Source: an uncultured Clostridium sp. (lineage in GTDB: Bacteria > Bacillota > Clostridia > TANB77 > CAG-508). Taken from it: a stretch of 45,684 bases of DNA. The position numbers and the translations under genes are program-made. Shown piece by piece: positions 1 to 8,733 of the stretch. Numbering within the stretch: position 1 is the first letter of the stretch; each line of letters starts with the position of its first letter. The notes under the pieces are model-generated. The model was not told the DNA's origin and made no database searches. It worked only from the letters and a program-made list of their open reading frames with translations. Location: NCBI GenBank assembly GCA_900554175.1, contig USGK01000011.1:1-45684 (forward strand). Reading direction: 5' to 3'.

Positions 1-86
1 CTTGAATCACTTTTTTTCTATACTTTTTTGTTTCACATCAATTGTAACACTACATTTCATTTAAAATTATTTTTAATAACTTCTTC

Positions 87-115
87 TTGAATTTTTCTTT
101 ACATTATGTTATCAT
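87..115 (+). promoter_or_regulatory. Candidate promoter of engB
   Basis: TTGAAT at 87-92 and TATCAT at 110-115 are separated by 17 bases, and the ATG of engB lies about 30 bases further on. The match to a sigma-A promoter is reasonable but the region is AT-rich, so chance matches are possible. Confidence 0.4.
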
Positions 116-145
116 CATTTATATAAAAAATGAAAGGAAATATAA

Positions 146-739
146 ATGGAACCAAAACATATCATCAAAAACCCAAAATTTGAAATTTCAGCAGTTAGTC
201 CTAAGCAATATCCTAAAAATGACTTACCACAGATTGTGTTAGTTGGAAAATCAAATGTTGGAAAATCAAGTTTTATAAATACTATGATAAATAGAAAAAG
301 TTTAGCAAGAACAAGTTCAGAGCCAGGAAAAACAAGGCAAATTAATTTCTACAATATTGATGAAGAATTCTATTTTGTCGATTTACCTGGTTATGGATAC
401 AGTAAAATGTCTAAAAAAGAACAAGTAAAAGTAGGAACTTTTATTGAAGAATATCTTTCTACTGAAAATAAAATATCTTTAATTATATTTTTAATAGATA
501 TTAGGCATAATCCTACAGAAAATGATAAATTAATGTACAATTATATTATTTCATCAAACCATCCTTGTATTATTCTTGCAAACAAAGCAGACAAAATTGC
601 TCCAACAAAAGTACTAGATACTGCTAAAAACCTTCAAAAACAAATCAACCCTATTGGAGATATATTAACATTACCTTTTTCATCAGAAAAGAAGATTTAT
701 TCTGACAGAATTTGGGAAGAAATAGAAAATGTAATTTAG
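146..739 (+). CDS. engB: Ribosome biogenesis GTP-binding protein EngB (YsxC)
   Basis: 197 aa, the usual length for this family. A single TRAFAC-class GTPase domain fills the protein. The P-loop GKSNVGKSS is at about residues 34-42, the G3 motif DLPGYGYS is in the first half, the G4 motif NKADK is near residue 147, and the G5 region SSEKK is near the C-terminus. EngB is known to act in late assembly of the 50S ribosomal subunit in the cytoplasm. The ATG is preceded by GAAAGGAAAT, a good ribosome binding site. No partner gene lies downstream on the same strand. In many Firmicutes engB sits next to lon or clpX, and the window begins too late to see whether that holds here. No in-frame CGG. Confidence 0.95.
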   Translation: MEPKHIIKNPKFEISAVSPKQYPKNDLPQIVLVGKSNVGKSSFINTMINRKSLARTSSEPGKTRQINFYNIDEEFYFVDLPGYGYSKMSKKEQVKVGTFIEEYLSTENKISLIIFLIDIRHNPTENDKLMYNYIISSNHPCIILANKADKIAPTKVLDTAKNLQKQINPIGDILTLPFSSEKKIYSDRIWEEIENVI

Positions 740-766
740 GAAAATTTCTAAATTACATTTTTATTT
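727..766. terminator. Terminator after engB (bidirectional)
   Basis: An 11-bp perfect stem, ATGTAATTTAG (729-739) with CTAAATTACAT (748-758), is followed by TTTTATTT on the plus strand. The stem overlaps the engB stop codon. T-rich sequence on the other side suggests it may also stop uvrB transcripts from the minus strand. Confidence 0.8.
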
Positions 767-838
767 AATATACTTTTATTATATAAACTAATATATTGAA
801 CCATATATTTTAAATCAAACTTTGACACACTTATTCTT

Positions 839-2796
839 TTAAAGTAACTCCTCCAATTTTTTAATTTTATCTCTAATTTCTGCTGCTTTTTCAAATTCCA
901 TATCTGCTGCATATTTTAACATTTCTTCAGTTAATTTTGAAATAATACCTTCAATATCTTCATCTTTTTCATATTTATATTCAACATTAATATCTTCTAC
1001 TCTCACTGCTTTTATTGTTTCTCTAATATCCTTCTTTATTGTTGTAGGAATTATATTATTATCTTTATTGTATTTTTCCTGTATTTCTCTCCTACGATTT
1101 GTTTCTTTTATTGCTTTTTCCATACTATCTGTTAATTCATCTCCATACATAATGACTGTTCCATCTGTATTTCTTGCAGCTCTTCCTATTGTTTGAATTA
1201 AAGAACGCTCTGAACGTAAAAATCCTTCTTTATCTGCATCAAGTATTGCAACTAATGAAACTTCTGGAATATCTAGTCCCTCTCTTAAAAGGTTTATTCC
1301 AACTAATACATCAAATTCTCCTAAACGAAGATTTCTTATTATTTCCATTCTCTCAAGTGCTTTTATATCTGAATGCATATAATTTACCTTTATATCAAGA
1401 CTCTTAAGATATGAACTTAAATCTTCTGCCATTTTTTTAGTTAATGTTGTAACTAAAACTCTCTCATTTCTTTCTACTCTAATTCTTATTTGCTCAATTA
1501 AATCATCTACTTGATTTTCAACCGGTTTTACTTCAATTTTAGGATCTAATAGTCCTGTTGGTCTTATTATTTGTTCAACTACATTTTCTTTAGAATGTTC
1601 CTTTTCATAATCTGCTGGTGTAGCACTTACAAATACCACTTGATTTATTCTTTCTTCAAATTCTTTAAATGTTAATGGTCTATTATCATAAGCTGAAGGA
1701 AGTCTGAATCCATAATTTACCAAAGAATCTTTTCTCGCTCTATCACCATTATACATAGCTCTTACTTGCGGAATAGTTGCATGTGATTCATCAATTAAAA
1801 GTAAAAAGTCCTTTGGAAAATAATCAAATAGTGTAAATGGAGGGCTTCCAGGCTCTCTACCTGAAATGTGTCTTGAATAATTTTCTATTCCCTGACAAAA
1901 GCCTGTTTCTTTCATCATTTCAATATCAAAGTTTGTTCTTTCTTCTATTCTTTGTGCCTCTATCAATTTATTTTTAGATTTAAAATATTCTACTCTTTGC
2001 TTTAATTCTTCCTCAATAGAAATAATAGCTCTTTCCATTTTATCTTTTGAAGTTACATAATGAGAATTTGGAAAAACCATTACATGTTCCCTTAATCCTA
2101 TTGTTTTTCCAGTTAAAGGATTAATTTCTGAAACCTTTTCTATCTCATCTCCCCAAAATTCGACTCGTATTGCTGATTCACTTTGATCTGATGGATAGAT
2201 TTCTACAATATCTCCTTTTGCTCTAAATGTACCCCTTTTAAAATCAATCTCATTCCTTGAATATTGCATGTTAATTAATTTTTTTAATACTTTATCTCTA
2301 TCTACTTGCATACCAGGTCTTAAAGATACTATCATATTTTCATAATCAATAGGATCTCCGAAGTCCATATATACATGAAACTGATGCAACTACTATTACA
2401 TCTCTTGTTTCGAAAAGTGATGCAGTTGCTGAATGTCTTAATTTATCTATTTCATCATTTATTGATGCATCTTTTTCTATATATGTGTCAGACTGTGGAA
2501 TATAACTTTCAGGCTGATAATAATCATAGTAAGATACAAAATATTCAACCCTGTTCTCCGGAAAAAACTCCTTGAATTCGGAATATAGTTGTCCTGCTAA
2601 TGTTTTATTGTGTGCTAAAATTAGTGTTGGTTTTTGCACTTTATTTATAATATTTGCCATTGTAAAAGTTTTTCCGTGATCCTGTAACGCCAAGTAAGGT
2701 CTGGAATTTCTTACCTTCTTCTATTCCTTTTGATAGGTATTCTATTGCTTGTGGTTGGTCGCCTGTTGGCTTAAATTCTGAGTGTAATTTAAACAT
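839..2796 (-). CDS. uvrB: Excinuclease ABC subunit B (UvrB), needs two +1 shifts at CGG
   Basis: UvrB is the damage-verifying helicase of nucleotide excision repair and works with UvrA and UvrC. The 1958-bp span is 3n+2, so two +1 shifts give a normal-length protein of 651 aa. It starts at an ATG at 2796 behind AGGGAGGAAAT. Shift 1 is at the CGG at 2676-2674: reading S-G-K-T instead of S-R-K-N completes the Walker A motif GVTGSGKT at residues 36-43. Shift 2 is at the CGG at 2360-2358: skipping C gives CIYGLGDPIDY, the UvrB consensus, at about residue 146. The C-terminal part has the helicase motifs (LLIDESH, FVSATP, GINLLREGLDIPEVSLVAILDADKEG-type region) and a UVR domain at the end (DMEFEKAAEIRDKIKKLE). 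Without shifting, no functional ATPase could be made. A genuine pseudogene is possible, but the rest of the sequence is perfectly conserved. Confidence 0.9.
2358..2360 (-). other. CGG +1 recoding site 2 of uvrB
   Basis: The zero-frame context is GGA-CTT-CGG-AGA. Skipping the C gives GGA-CTT-GGA-GAT-CCT (G-L-G-D-P), the conserved UvrB sequence. The zero frame gives R-R-S-Y and then leaves the family sequence. Confidence 0.7.
2674..2676 (-). other. CGG +1 recoding site 1 of uvrB (inside Walker A)
   Basis: The zero-frame context is GGA-TCA-CGG-AAA-AAC. Skipping C gives GGA-TCA-GGA-AAA-ACT (G-S-G-K-T), the ATP-binding loop. The restored residue is the invariant glycine before the P-loop lysine. 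Confidence 0.75.
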
Positions 2797-2895
2797 ATTT
2801 CCTCCCTCTATGACCCAAAATTAGTTAATATTTATTTTTTATAGTTTACCACTTTTATACAAAAAATACAAGAAATATATCCTTGTATCTCTATT

Positions 2896-2930
2896 AAAAG
2901 AAATGAACCCTGTACAATACAGAGTTCATT
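2896..2930 (-). terminator. Terminator of the 2941-3169 gene
   Basis: On the minus strand ATGAACTCTGTA pairs with TACAGGGTTCAT around a short loop and is followed by TTTCTTTT. It lies just after the stop codon of the small recoded gene, which supports that gene being real. Confidence 0.75.
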
Positions 2931-2940
2931 CCCAAGCCAC

Positions 2941-3169
2941 CTAGTCCTTAATCAAAAAAAGGTTATTTTTTAAACTTAATCGAAAATATCCAATTAGTTC
3001 AAGCCCAGTAGCCGAAAATTCTTCAATAGGACACTCCAATTGTTCAATATCTCCAAAATAAACAATATTTTCATTTACAAGACTTGTTAGGAAAACACGT
3101 TTATCTTCCTCATGGTGAAAAATTATCCCGAATATCCATTTGTATTTTTCGTAGTATTTGGCTATTCAT
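2941..3169 (-). CDS. Small protein of unknown function, visible only with a +1 shift at CGG
   Basis: No single-frame ORF covers this stretch. From an ATG at 3169, behind AGGGAGATTAACTTT, the zero frame reads M-N-S-Q-I-L-R-K-I-Q-M-D-I, then CGG (3130-3128), and stops five codons later. Skipping the C continues with G-I-I-F-H-H-E-E-D-K-R-V-F and stays open to a TAG at 2943-2941. The 229-bp span is 3n+1, giving 75 aa. The product is hydrophilic with an acidic middle (FGDIEQLECPIEEF). I do not recognise the family. A proper terminator follows and a ribosome binding site precedes it. Together with the shared CGG signature, these make it a credible gene. It could instead be a remnant of a longer protein. 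Confidence 0.6.
3128..3130 (-). other. CGG +1 recoding site of the small gene
   Basis: The zero-frame context is GAT-ATT-CGG-GAT-AAT. Skipping C gives GGG-ATA-ATT (G-I-I) and opens a 62-codon frame that the zero frame does not have. Confidence 0.55.
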
Positions 3170-3337
3170 AAAGTTAATCTCCCTTCAGATTATTTATCTA
3201 TATTATAGCATCTGTATGATAAAAAATCAATTTGTAAAAATTGCCAAATTACACTTTTCTTCATATATTTAGCAAATATTTATATGTTTTTAAAAACTTT
3301 TAAAATACTAATCATTGAAAAATATAAATAAAATTCA

Positions 3338-3366
3338 TTGCCTTTTAATATTATTTATAATATAAT
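3338..3366 (+). promoter_or_regulatory. Promoter of the dipeptidase gene
   Basis: TTGCCT (3338-3343) and a perfect TATAAT (3361-3366) are 17 bases apart, 24 bases before the start codon at 3391. This fits a sigma-A promoter with a short leader. Confidence 0.6.
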
Positions 3367-3390
3367 TTTCAAAAAATACGAGGTGATTTT

Positions 3391-4794
3391 ATGTTAGAAA
3401 AATACATTGAAAATTCAAAAGATGAAATAATAAATAAAGTGTGTGCTCTAATAAACATTCCCAGTGTTTCTGAAGAAACAAATGACCCTTCCATGCCATT
3501 TGGAGAAGGTGCCAAAAAAGCTCTTGATTACGCACTTTCACTCGGGAAGTCATTAGGTTTTAAAACCAAAAATATAGACAATTATTGTGGCTATATAGAA
3601 TTTGGAGAAGGTGAAAAATTAGTTGGAATAATAGGACATTTAGATGTTGTTCCTAGTGGAGATGGATGGAATTCAAATCCTTTTAGAGCTAAAATAGAGA
3701 ATGGAAAAATTTATGGACGTGGTTCAATTGATGATAAAGGTCCTGTAATTGCAGCTTTATATGCAATGAAAGCAGTAAAAGGTAATTTAAAAATTAACTC
3801 AAGAGTACGTTTAATTTTAGGACTTAATGAAGAAAAATCATGGGAATGCATTTCACATTATAAAAAAGTAGAAGAATGGCCAACTATTGGTTTTAGTCCT
3901 GATGCAGATTTTCCATGTATCTATGCAGAAAAAGGAATTGAAACAATTTATCTAAAAGAAGATTATACAAAATACTCAAATTCTCCTATACAAATTTATA
4001 ATATTGATTGTAATAACAATGCTATAAATGTAGTTCCTAAATATTGTAAAGTTGATTTAAAAATAGACAATTCAAAAAACTCTATAGAAAAAGTTACACA
4101 ATTTATAACAAGTGAAATCTCTAAATTTAATTATAATATAAAAATAAGAAAAACTTCTGAAAATACAATCGAATTAATATCTGAAGGTATTCAGGCACAT
4201 GCTGCACACCCTGATTTAGGAAAAAATGCAATTTCCCCATTAATTATAATTTTAAATAAGACTTTCAATTATTTTGGCTCAAACTGTAATCTTTTAAATT
4301 TCTTTGAAGAAAATATAAATACAGAATATTCAGGAAAATCTTTAGGAATTGATATATCTGACGAATCTGGAAATCTAACATTAAATGTTGGAAATTTTAC
4401 AATTTGCGAGAATAATCTTGAGATTGGGCTCAACTTAAGAGTTCCTGTAAACACTTCTCTTTTAAATATTGCTAAAAAAATACAAGAAAAAGGAAATTCA
4501 TATCTTATAAAAACCAATATAGTAAACACTCAAGAACCTTTATATGTCCCTAAAGAAAATTCTCTTGTAAAAACACTTTGCAATATCTATAACAATGCAA
4601 CTAATTCAAATTTAGAGCCAATTGCGATTGGTGGTGGAACATATGCAAGAGCTTTTGATAATTGCATTTCTTTTGGAATGAATTTTCCTGGTGACATCGA
4701 TATGTGTCATCAAGCAAATGAATTCGTTTATATTGATAAATTAATTCTTGCTTGTAAAATTTATGCAAAAGCTATTTATGAACTTGCAAAATAA
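3391..4794 (+). CDS. pepV: M20 family metallodipeptidase, PepV-like
   Basis: 467 aa, the length of PepV-type dipeptidases, which hydrolyse Xaa-dipeptides in the cytoplasm using two zinc ions. Visible metal-site motifs in order are GHLDVVP (His83 and Asp85), GSIDDKGP (Asp114/115), NEEKSWE (the acidic pair), the aspartate in SPDADFP, and a C-terminal histidine in GDIDMCHQANE. An inserted lid domain with the HAAHP motif lies in the middle. The start is supported by GAGGTG seven bases upstream and by a promoter ending 24 bases before it. It seems to be transcribed alone or with the DUF421 gene 86 bases downstream. No oddities and no in-frame CGG. Confidence 0.85.
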   Translation: MLEKYIENSKDEIINKVCALINIPSVSEETNDPSMPFGEGAKKALDYALSLGKSLGFKTKNIDNYCGYIEFGEGEKLVGIIGHLDVVPSGDGWNSNPFRAKIENGKIYGRGSIDDKGPVIAALYAMKAVKGNLKINSRVRLILGLNEEKSWECISHYKKVEEWPTIGFSPDADFPCIYAEKGIETIYLKEDYTKYSNSPIQIYNIDCNNNAINVVPKYCKVDLKIDNSKNSIEKVTQFITSEISKFNYNIKIRKTSENTIELISEGIQAHAAHPDLGKNAISPLIIILNKTFNYFGSNCNLLNFFEENINTEYSGKSLGIDISDESGNLTLNVGNFTICENNLEIGLNLRVPVNTSLLNIAKKIQEKGNSYLIKTNIVNTQEPLYVPKENSLVKTLCNIYNNATNSNLEPIAIGGGTYARAFDNCISFGMNFPGDIDMCHQANEFVYIDKLILACKIYAKAIYELAK

Positions 4795-4880
4795 TAACAC
4801 TTTTTATTAATTATTAAACAGTATAAAAAATAAAAAACTATACAAACTAATATAAAACTTGACAAGGAGGCTTTTATTAA

Positions 4881-5588
4881 ATGATTATTTTGAAAATTGT
4901 TGGGCTATCTTTAGGTTCTATATTAGTTTTATTTATTGTAACAAAAATATCAGGCAATAGAGAAATCTCACAACTTACAATGTTTGATTATATTATCGGA
5001 ATAACAATTGGTTCTATAGCTGCTGAAATGGCTACATCTCTTGAAGATAACTTTGTAGAACCTTTAACTGCCCTTATTGTTTATGGTATCACAACAGTTA
5101 TTATATCTTTAATTACTTCAAAATCCATAAAATCAAGGAGAGTTATATCTGGAGAATCGAAAATATTATACGATAACGGCGTACTTTATAAAGGAAATTT
5201 TAAAGATGCAAAATTTGATTTATCTGAATTTTTAATGGAATGTAGATATATGGGATTTTTTAATTTAAGCGATATACAAACCGCCTTATTGGAAGCTAAT
5301 GGAAAAATCAGTATTATTCCTGTTTCAACTAAAAGACCTCTAAATCCGGAGGATATGAATATTACACCAAAACAAGAAAAAATCATTTATAACGTTATTC
5401 TTGATGGCGAAGTAATGAAAGAAAATTTCAAAAATACAGGTAATACTGAAGAATGGCTTCAAAAACAAATAAGAAAACAAGGATTTAACGATTTTAGTGA
5501 AATCTTTTTAGGAACTTGTGATTCTGACAATAAATTAAGCTTATATGCTAATAATAATATAAAAAATAAACATGATATATTTAATTAG
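4881..5588 (+). CDS. DUF421 (YetF-like) membrane protein
   Basis: 235 aa. The N-terminal 85 residues contain about three hydrophobic membrane segments with the family signature REISQLTMFDYIIGITIGSIA. A soluble C-terminal domain follows, containing the ECRYMGFFNLSDIQTALLEANGKISI stretch typical of the DUF421/YetF family. The biochemical role is not established. Family members occur widely in Firmicutes, several linked to sporulation or stress. AAGGAGG sits before the ATG. It follows the dipeptidase gene on the same strand without a visible terminator between them, so it could be in the same transcript. Confidence 0.8.
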   Translation: MIILKIVGLSLGSILVLFIVTKISGNREISQLTMFDYIIGITIGSIAAEMATSLEDNFVEPLTALIVYGITTVIISLITSKSIKSRRVISGESKILYDNGVLYKGNFKDAKFDLSEFLMECRYMGFFNLSDIQTALLEANGKISIIPVSTKRPLNPEDMNITPKQEKIIYNVILDGEVMKENFKNTGNTEEWLQKQIRKQGFNDFSEIFLGTCDSDNKLSLYANNNIKNKHDIFN

Positions 5589-5750
5589 TCTTTATCAAAT
5601 TCATCTTATAAATCTTATTATATTTTATTTAATGATACTTATTGTCTCTTTTTAGATTACTTTTAGGTATTTTTTATTTTAACAAAAAATACTATTCCTC
5701 CATATAGATATATTAATATTAATTTATTTATATGGAGGACACTATAATTA

Positions 5751-6245
5751 ATGAAAATTAAACAATATAATAGAACCCAAGCTATTTCATATGCAGAAAA
5801 GTGGGCTTTTTCTAGAAATCCTGCATACTATAACTTCGATCCTATTGGTGGTGATTGCACAAATTTTATTTCACAATGCATTTATTCTGGTAGCAATGTT
5901 ATGAACTTTAACAATATTAACGGATGGTATTATAAAAATGGTTATAATAAATCTCCTTCTTGGAGTGGAGTTGAATTTTTATATAAATTCTTAACTACTA
6001 ATAAAAGTGTTGGACCATTTGGATTAGAAACAGAAAAAGAAAATATTCAAATTGGAGATGTAGTCCAACTATCTTTTTCAGGAAATGAATTTCAACATTC
6101 AACTATTGTTGTAAATATAAATAATTTTGAATTAAATAATATTTATATTGCTTCACACACTTTCGATTCTTTTAATAAACCATTAATAGATTATAATTTT
6201 AAAAAAATTCGTTTTATACACATAGAAAATGTTAGATTTAACTAA
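5751..6245 (+). CDS. Papain-like amidase domain protein (Amidase_6 type)
   Basis: 164 aa. The N-terminal stretch Y-N-R-T-Q-A-I-S-Y-A-E-K-W-A, then GGDCTNFISQC with the presumed nucleophile Cys36, and a QHSTIVV histidine near residue 122 match the putative amidase family PF12671. These are small NlpC/P60-like hydrolases thought to act on cell-wall or peptide amides. No signal peptide is visible, so the protein is either cytoplasmic or exported by another route. TATGGAGGACACTATAATTA upstream gives a clear ribosome binding site. It is flanked by a 160-base gap before it and a strong hairpin after it, so it is probably monocistronic. The substrate is unknown. Confidence 0.75.
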   Translation: MKIKQYNRTQAISYAEKWAFSRNPAYYNFDPIGGDCTNFISQCIYSGSNVMNFNNINGWYYKNGYNKSPSWSGVEFLYKFLTTNKSVGPFGLETEKENIQIGDVVQLSFSGNEFQHSTIVVNINNFELNNIYIASHTFDSFNKPLIDYNFKKIRFIHIENVRFN

Positions 6246-6300
6246 AAAAACAGAATCTAGAATTTCTACTAATTGACAAAAATTAGAAACTCTAGATTCT
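6244..6300. terminator. Terminator between the amidase gene and tyrS
   Basis: A long inverted repeat, AGAATCTAGA with TCTAGATTCT, has a further pairing TAATT/AATTA inside. The T-run is on the minus strand (GTTTTTTTA), so it mainly ends tyrS. It can also serve the converging plus-strand amidase gene. Confidence 0.75.
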
Positions 6301-6321
6301 ATTATATTTATATTTTAATTT

Positions 6322-7485
6322 TTATACTCTTATAATTTTTTTGAATTTATTTTTTCCAAACTGAAGTACAACGTCTCCTGATATTTCAATCATCTTAGTA
6401 ATGTCTTTTACTGGATCAGAATTAATTTTTACTCCATTTCCTGTAACCATTCTTTTTGCTTCTCCTCTTGATGATGCAAAACCTGCTTTTACTAATAAAT
6501 CACAAATATTAATTTCACTTTCTGAAACTGCTAATTCTTCCACATCTGTTGGAATTCCACCCTTAGCAATATTTAAATATCTTTCTTTCAAAGATTCAAA
6601 CTCATTTACATCATCATACATTTTTAAAAGTTCTTTTGCAAATCTAAAATGTGCTTCTCTTATGTCTCCTGCCATAATTTCGTCTATTTCTTCAATTGGT
6701 AAATCAGTTGCAAGCTCAAAATATTGTCTTAAAACATCATCAGGTATCTTCATGCTCTTTTCTACTTTAGAAAATGGGGCTTCTGATATTCCAATATAAT
6801 TATCTAATGATTTACTCATTTTATCTTTTCCATCAAGTCCAACTAATAATGGAAATGTCATTACTACTTGACTTTCTTCCCCATAATCCTTTTGCAAATC
6901 TCTACCTACTAAAAGATTAAATGTTTGATCTGTTCCACCAATTTCTATATCCGCATCTAATGCAACTGAATCATATCCTTGCATTAATGGATATAATAAT
7001 TCATGCATTGAAAGAGGTAATCCCTTTTCAAATCTATTTTTAAAATCATCTCTTTCCATTATTCTAGCAACTGTATATTTGCTTGCAAGTTTAATTACAT
7101 CTTCAAAATTCATTTTTGAAAGCCATTCTGAATTATATGCAATTTTGGTTTTAGATTTATCTAATATTCTTGTTGCTTGTTCTAAATATGTTTCAGCAGA
7201 TTTTCTTGTTTGTTCAAAAGTAAGTGATGGACGTGTTTTACTTTTTCCAGATGGATCTCCTATCATTGCTGTAAAATCACCAACAACAAATACTACCTCA
7301 TGTCCCATATCTTGAAATTGCTTCAAAACCCTCAAAACAACACTGTGACCTATATGTAAATCAGGTCTTGAAGGATCTGCTCCTAGTTTTATTGTTAATT
7401 TTTTTCCACTTTTTAATTTTTTTTCTAAATCTTCTTCATTAAAAATTTGTACCGCTTTTCTTTTTATAATTTCTAAATTTCCCAT
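6322..7485 (-). CDS. tyrS: Tyrosyl-tRNA synthetase
   Basis: 387 aa class I aminoacyl-tRNA synthetase that charges tRNA-Tyr in the cytoplasm. The HIGH motif is at residues 44-47 (PDLHIGHS), the KMSKS loop is in GKDKMSKSLDN, and the tyrosine-site GGTDQTFNLL sequence lies between them. A C-terminal S4-like RNA-binding domain (LLVKAGFASSRGEAKRMVTGNGVKIN) ends the protein. The start has AAGGAAGG upstream. I see no T-box leader: only 73 bases separate it from the upstream transglycosylase gene, with which it may be co-transcribed. No in-frame CGG. Confidence 0.95.
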   Translation of the reverse strand: MGNLEIIKRKAVQIFNEEDLEKKLKSGKKLTIKLGADPSRPDLHIGHSVVLRVLKQFQDMGHEVVFVVGDFTAMIGDPSGKSKTRPSLTFEQTRKSAETYLEQATRILDKSKTKIAYNSEWLSKMNFEDVIKLASKYTVARIMERDDFKNRFEKGLPLSMHELLYPLMQGYDSVALDADIEIGGTDQTFNLLVGRDLQKDYGEESQVVMTFPLLVGLDGKDKMSKSLDNYIGISEAPFSKVEKSMKIPDDVLRQYFELATDLPIEEIDEIMAGDIREAHFRFAKELLKMYDDVNEFESLKERYLNIAKGGIPTDVEELAVSESEINICDLLVKAGFASSRGEAKRMVTGNGVKINSDPVKDITKMIEISGDVVLQFGKNKFKKIIRV

Positions 7486-7558
7486 TTTTTTCCTTCCTTA
7501 TCTTTATATATTTCTATTTTTAACTATATATTGTATCCAATTCATATATACACCCAAA

Positions 7559-8248
7559 TTATTCTTTAATTTTTATTGCTTCTTCTTGACTTAGATATCC
7601 ATATTCTACCATTTTATTTAAAACTTGTTCCGCTCTCTGTTTCGCAAGATCGGGATTTTTATTAGGTGCATATACACTTGGTGCATTTGGAATTCCTGCA
7701 AGCATTATACATTCATAATCTGATAAATTTTCAACTTCCTTTTCAAAATATCCTTTTGCTGCATCATGTATATTATAATATCTATTACCAAAATAACACG
7801 TATTAACATATAACTCCAAAATTTCATTTTTATTTAAATTATTTTCTAATTCAACTGCCATAAAAATTTCTGCAATCTTTCTTCTAAAGTCTTTTTCTTG
7901 AGTAAAATAAATATTTTTTACTAGTTGTTGAGTTATAGTACTTCCTCCCTCAACAAGACTTTTTTCTTTTATATCTTTTAATATAGCTCTTCCTATAGAT
8001 ATTACATCAAAACCTTTATGTTCGTAAAATCGTCTATCTTCAATTGCGATTATAGCATTAACATAGGTCTTAGGTAGTTTTTCAAATTCTGTATAATTAT
8101 CAATTTTCTTTATATTTACTACTTTTTCTTCAATTTGAGCTTCTTTTAAAGCCTCTTTATACATTTTATACCCACCATGGATTGTCCAAGCTAAAAAAGC
8201 AACTAATGCAATTATTACTACAATTACTATTTTTTTTATAAATTTCAT
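7559..8248 (-). CDS. Monofunctional peptidoglycan glycosyltransferase (GT51)
   Basis: 229 aa. An N-terminal membrane anchor (about residues 5-23) is followed by a GT51 domain. Motifs in order are IEDRRFYEHKGFD (catalytic Glu), EGGSTITQQLVKN, RKIAEIFMAVELE, and KNEILELYVNTCYFG. There is no penicillin-binding transpeptidase domain, so it polymerises lipid II outside the membrane without cross-linking. The ribosome binding site is weak: GGAGAGAGG lies about 30 bases upstream of the ATG, so the true start is not certain, but no other in-frame ATG is present. It precedes tyrS on the same strand. Confidence 0.85.
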   Translation of the reverse strand: MKFIKKIVIVVIIALVAFLAWTIHGGYKMYKEALKEAQIEEKVVNIKKIDNYTEFEKLPKTYVNAIIAIEDRRFYEHKGFDVISIGRAILKDIKEKSLVEGGSTITQQLVKNIYFTQEKDFRRKIAEIFMAVELENNLNKNEILELYVNTCYFGNRYYNIHDAAKGYFEKEVENLSDYECIMLAGIPNAPSVYAPNKNPDLAKQRAEQVLNKMVEYGYLSQEEAIKIKE

Positions 8249-8316
8249 ATTATTATTGGATGTAGAAAATACTCTACCTCTCTCCTTTCTAGCTTTTCTA
8301 TTTATATTTTTTATTG

Positions 8317-8586
8317 TTATTTTTGGTCCTTGATTGCAATCATTAATTCATTAGACTCAACAACTCTTTCCGTTCCCTTATATGTATATTTTGCACCCGT
8401 AAAATATACATTGTAATTCTTATTTTCAAAATAACTTCTAGCCACTCTTAAAAAGTCATCTACTTCATCTTCTGAAAGATTGTTTTTTATTCGCATTTCA
8501 TAAAATGTACATCTAATAAAATCTTCATCACCTTTTACTTTGCTGTTAATATAATTTGTTACAAATTCTGTTGTCATTTTATTCAC
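8317..8586 (-). CDS. Small conserved-looking protein of unknown function
   Basis: 89 aa, soluble, mixed alpha and beta, with no membrane segment. It begins M-N-K-M-T-T-E-F-V-T-N-Y-I-N-S-K and has a charged middle (NLSEDEVDDFLRVARSYFENKNYNVYF). ATAGGGAGTGAATAAA before the ATG is a good ribosome binding site. It lies upstream of the transglycosylase and tyrS genes on the same strand and could be first in their operon. I do not recognise the family. Confidence 0.65.
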   Translation of the reverse strand: MNKMTTEFVTNYINSKVKGDEDFIRCTFYEMRIKNNLSEDEVDDFLRVARSYFENKNYNVYFTGAKYTYKGTERVVESNELMIAIKDQK

Positions 8587-8733
8587 TCCCTATTCTGTTT
8601 TACTATTATAACACATAATTTTACTTTTGTCCTCAAAATTTTGTAGTTTTTTTGTAATAATTATAATATTTATATCACATATTTTATATTCTCTTAATAT
8701 TATTTTAATATCAAATATTTAGGAGTGATATTA

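Noticed and set aside
3084..3272. Plus-strand ORF of 62 codons
   Set aside because: It is antisense to the recoded small gene, has no ribosome binding site and gives an implausible composition.
7486..7558. T-box leader upstream of tyrS (also checked for metG and glyS)
   Set aside because: The gaps are short or lack the T-box sequence and specifier-loop structure. Only AT-rich DNA and ribosome binding sites are visible.
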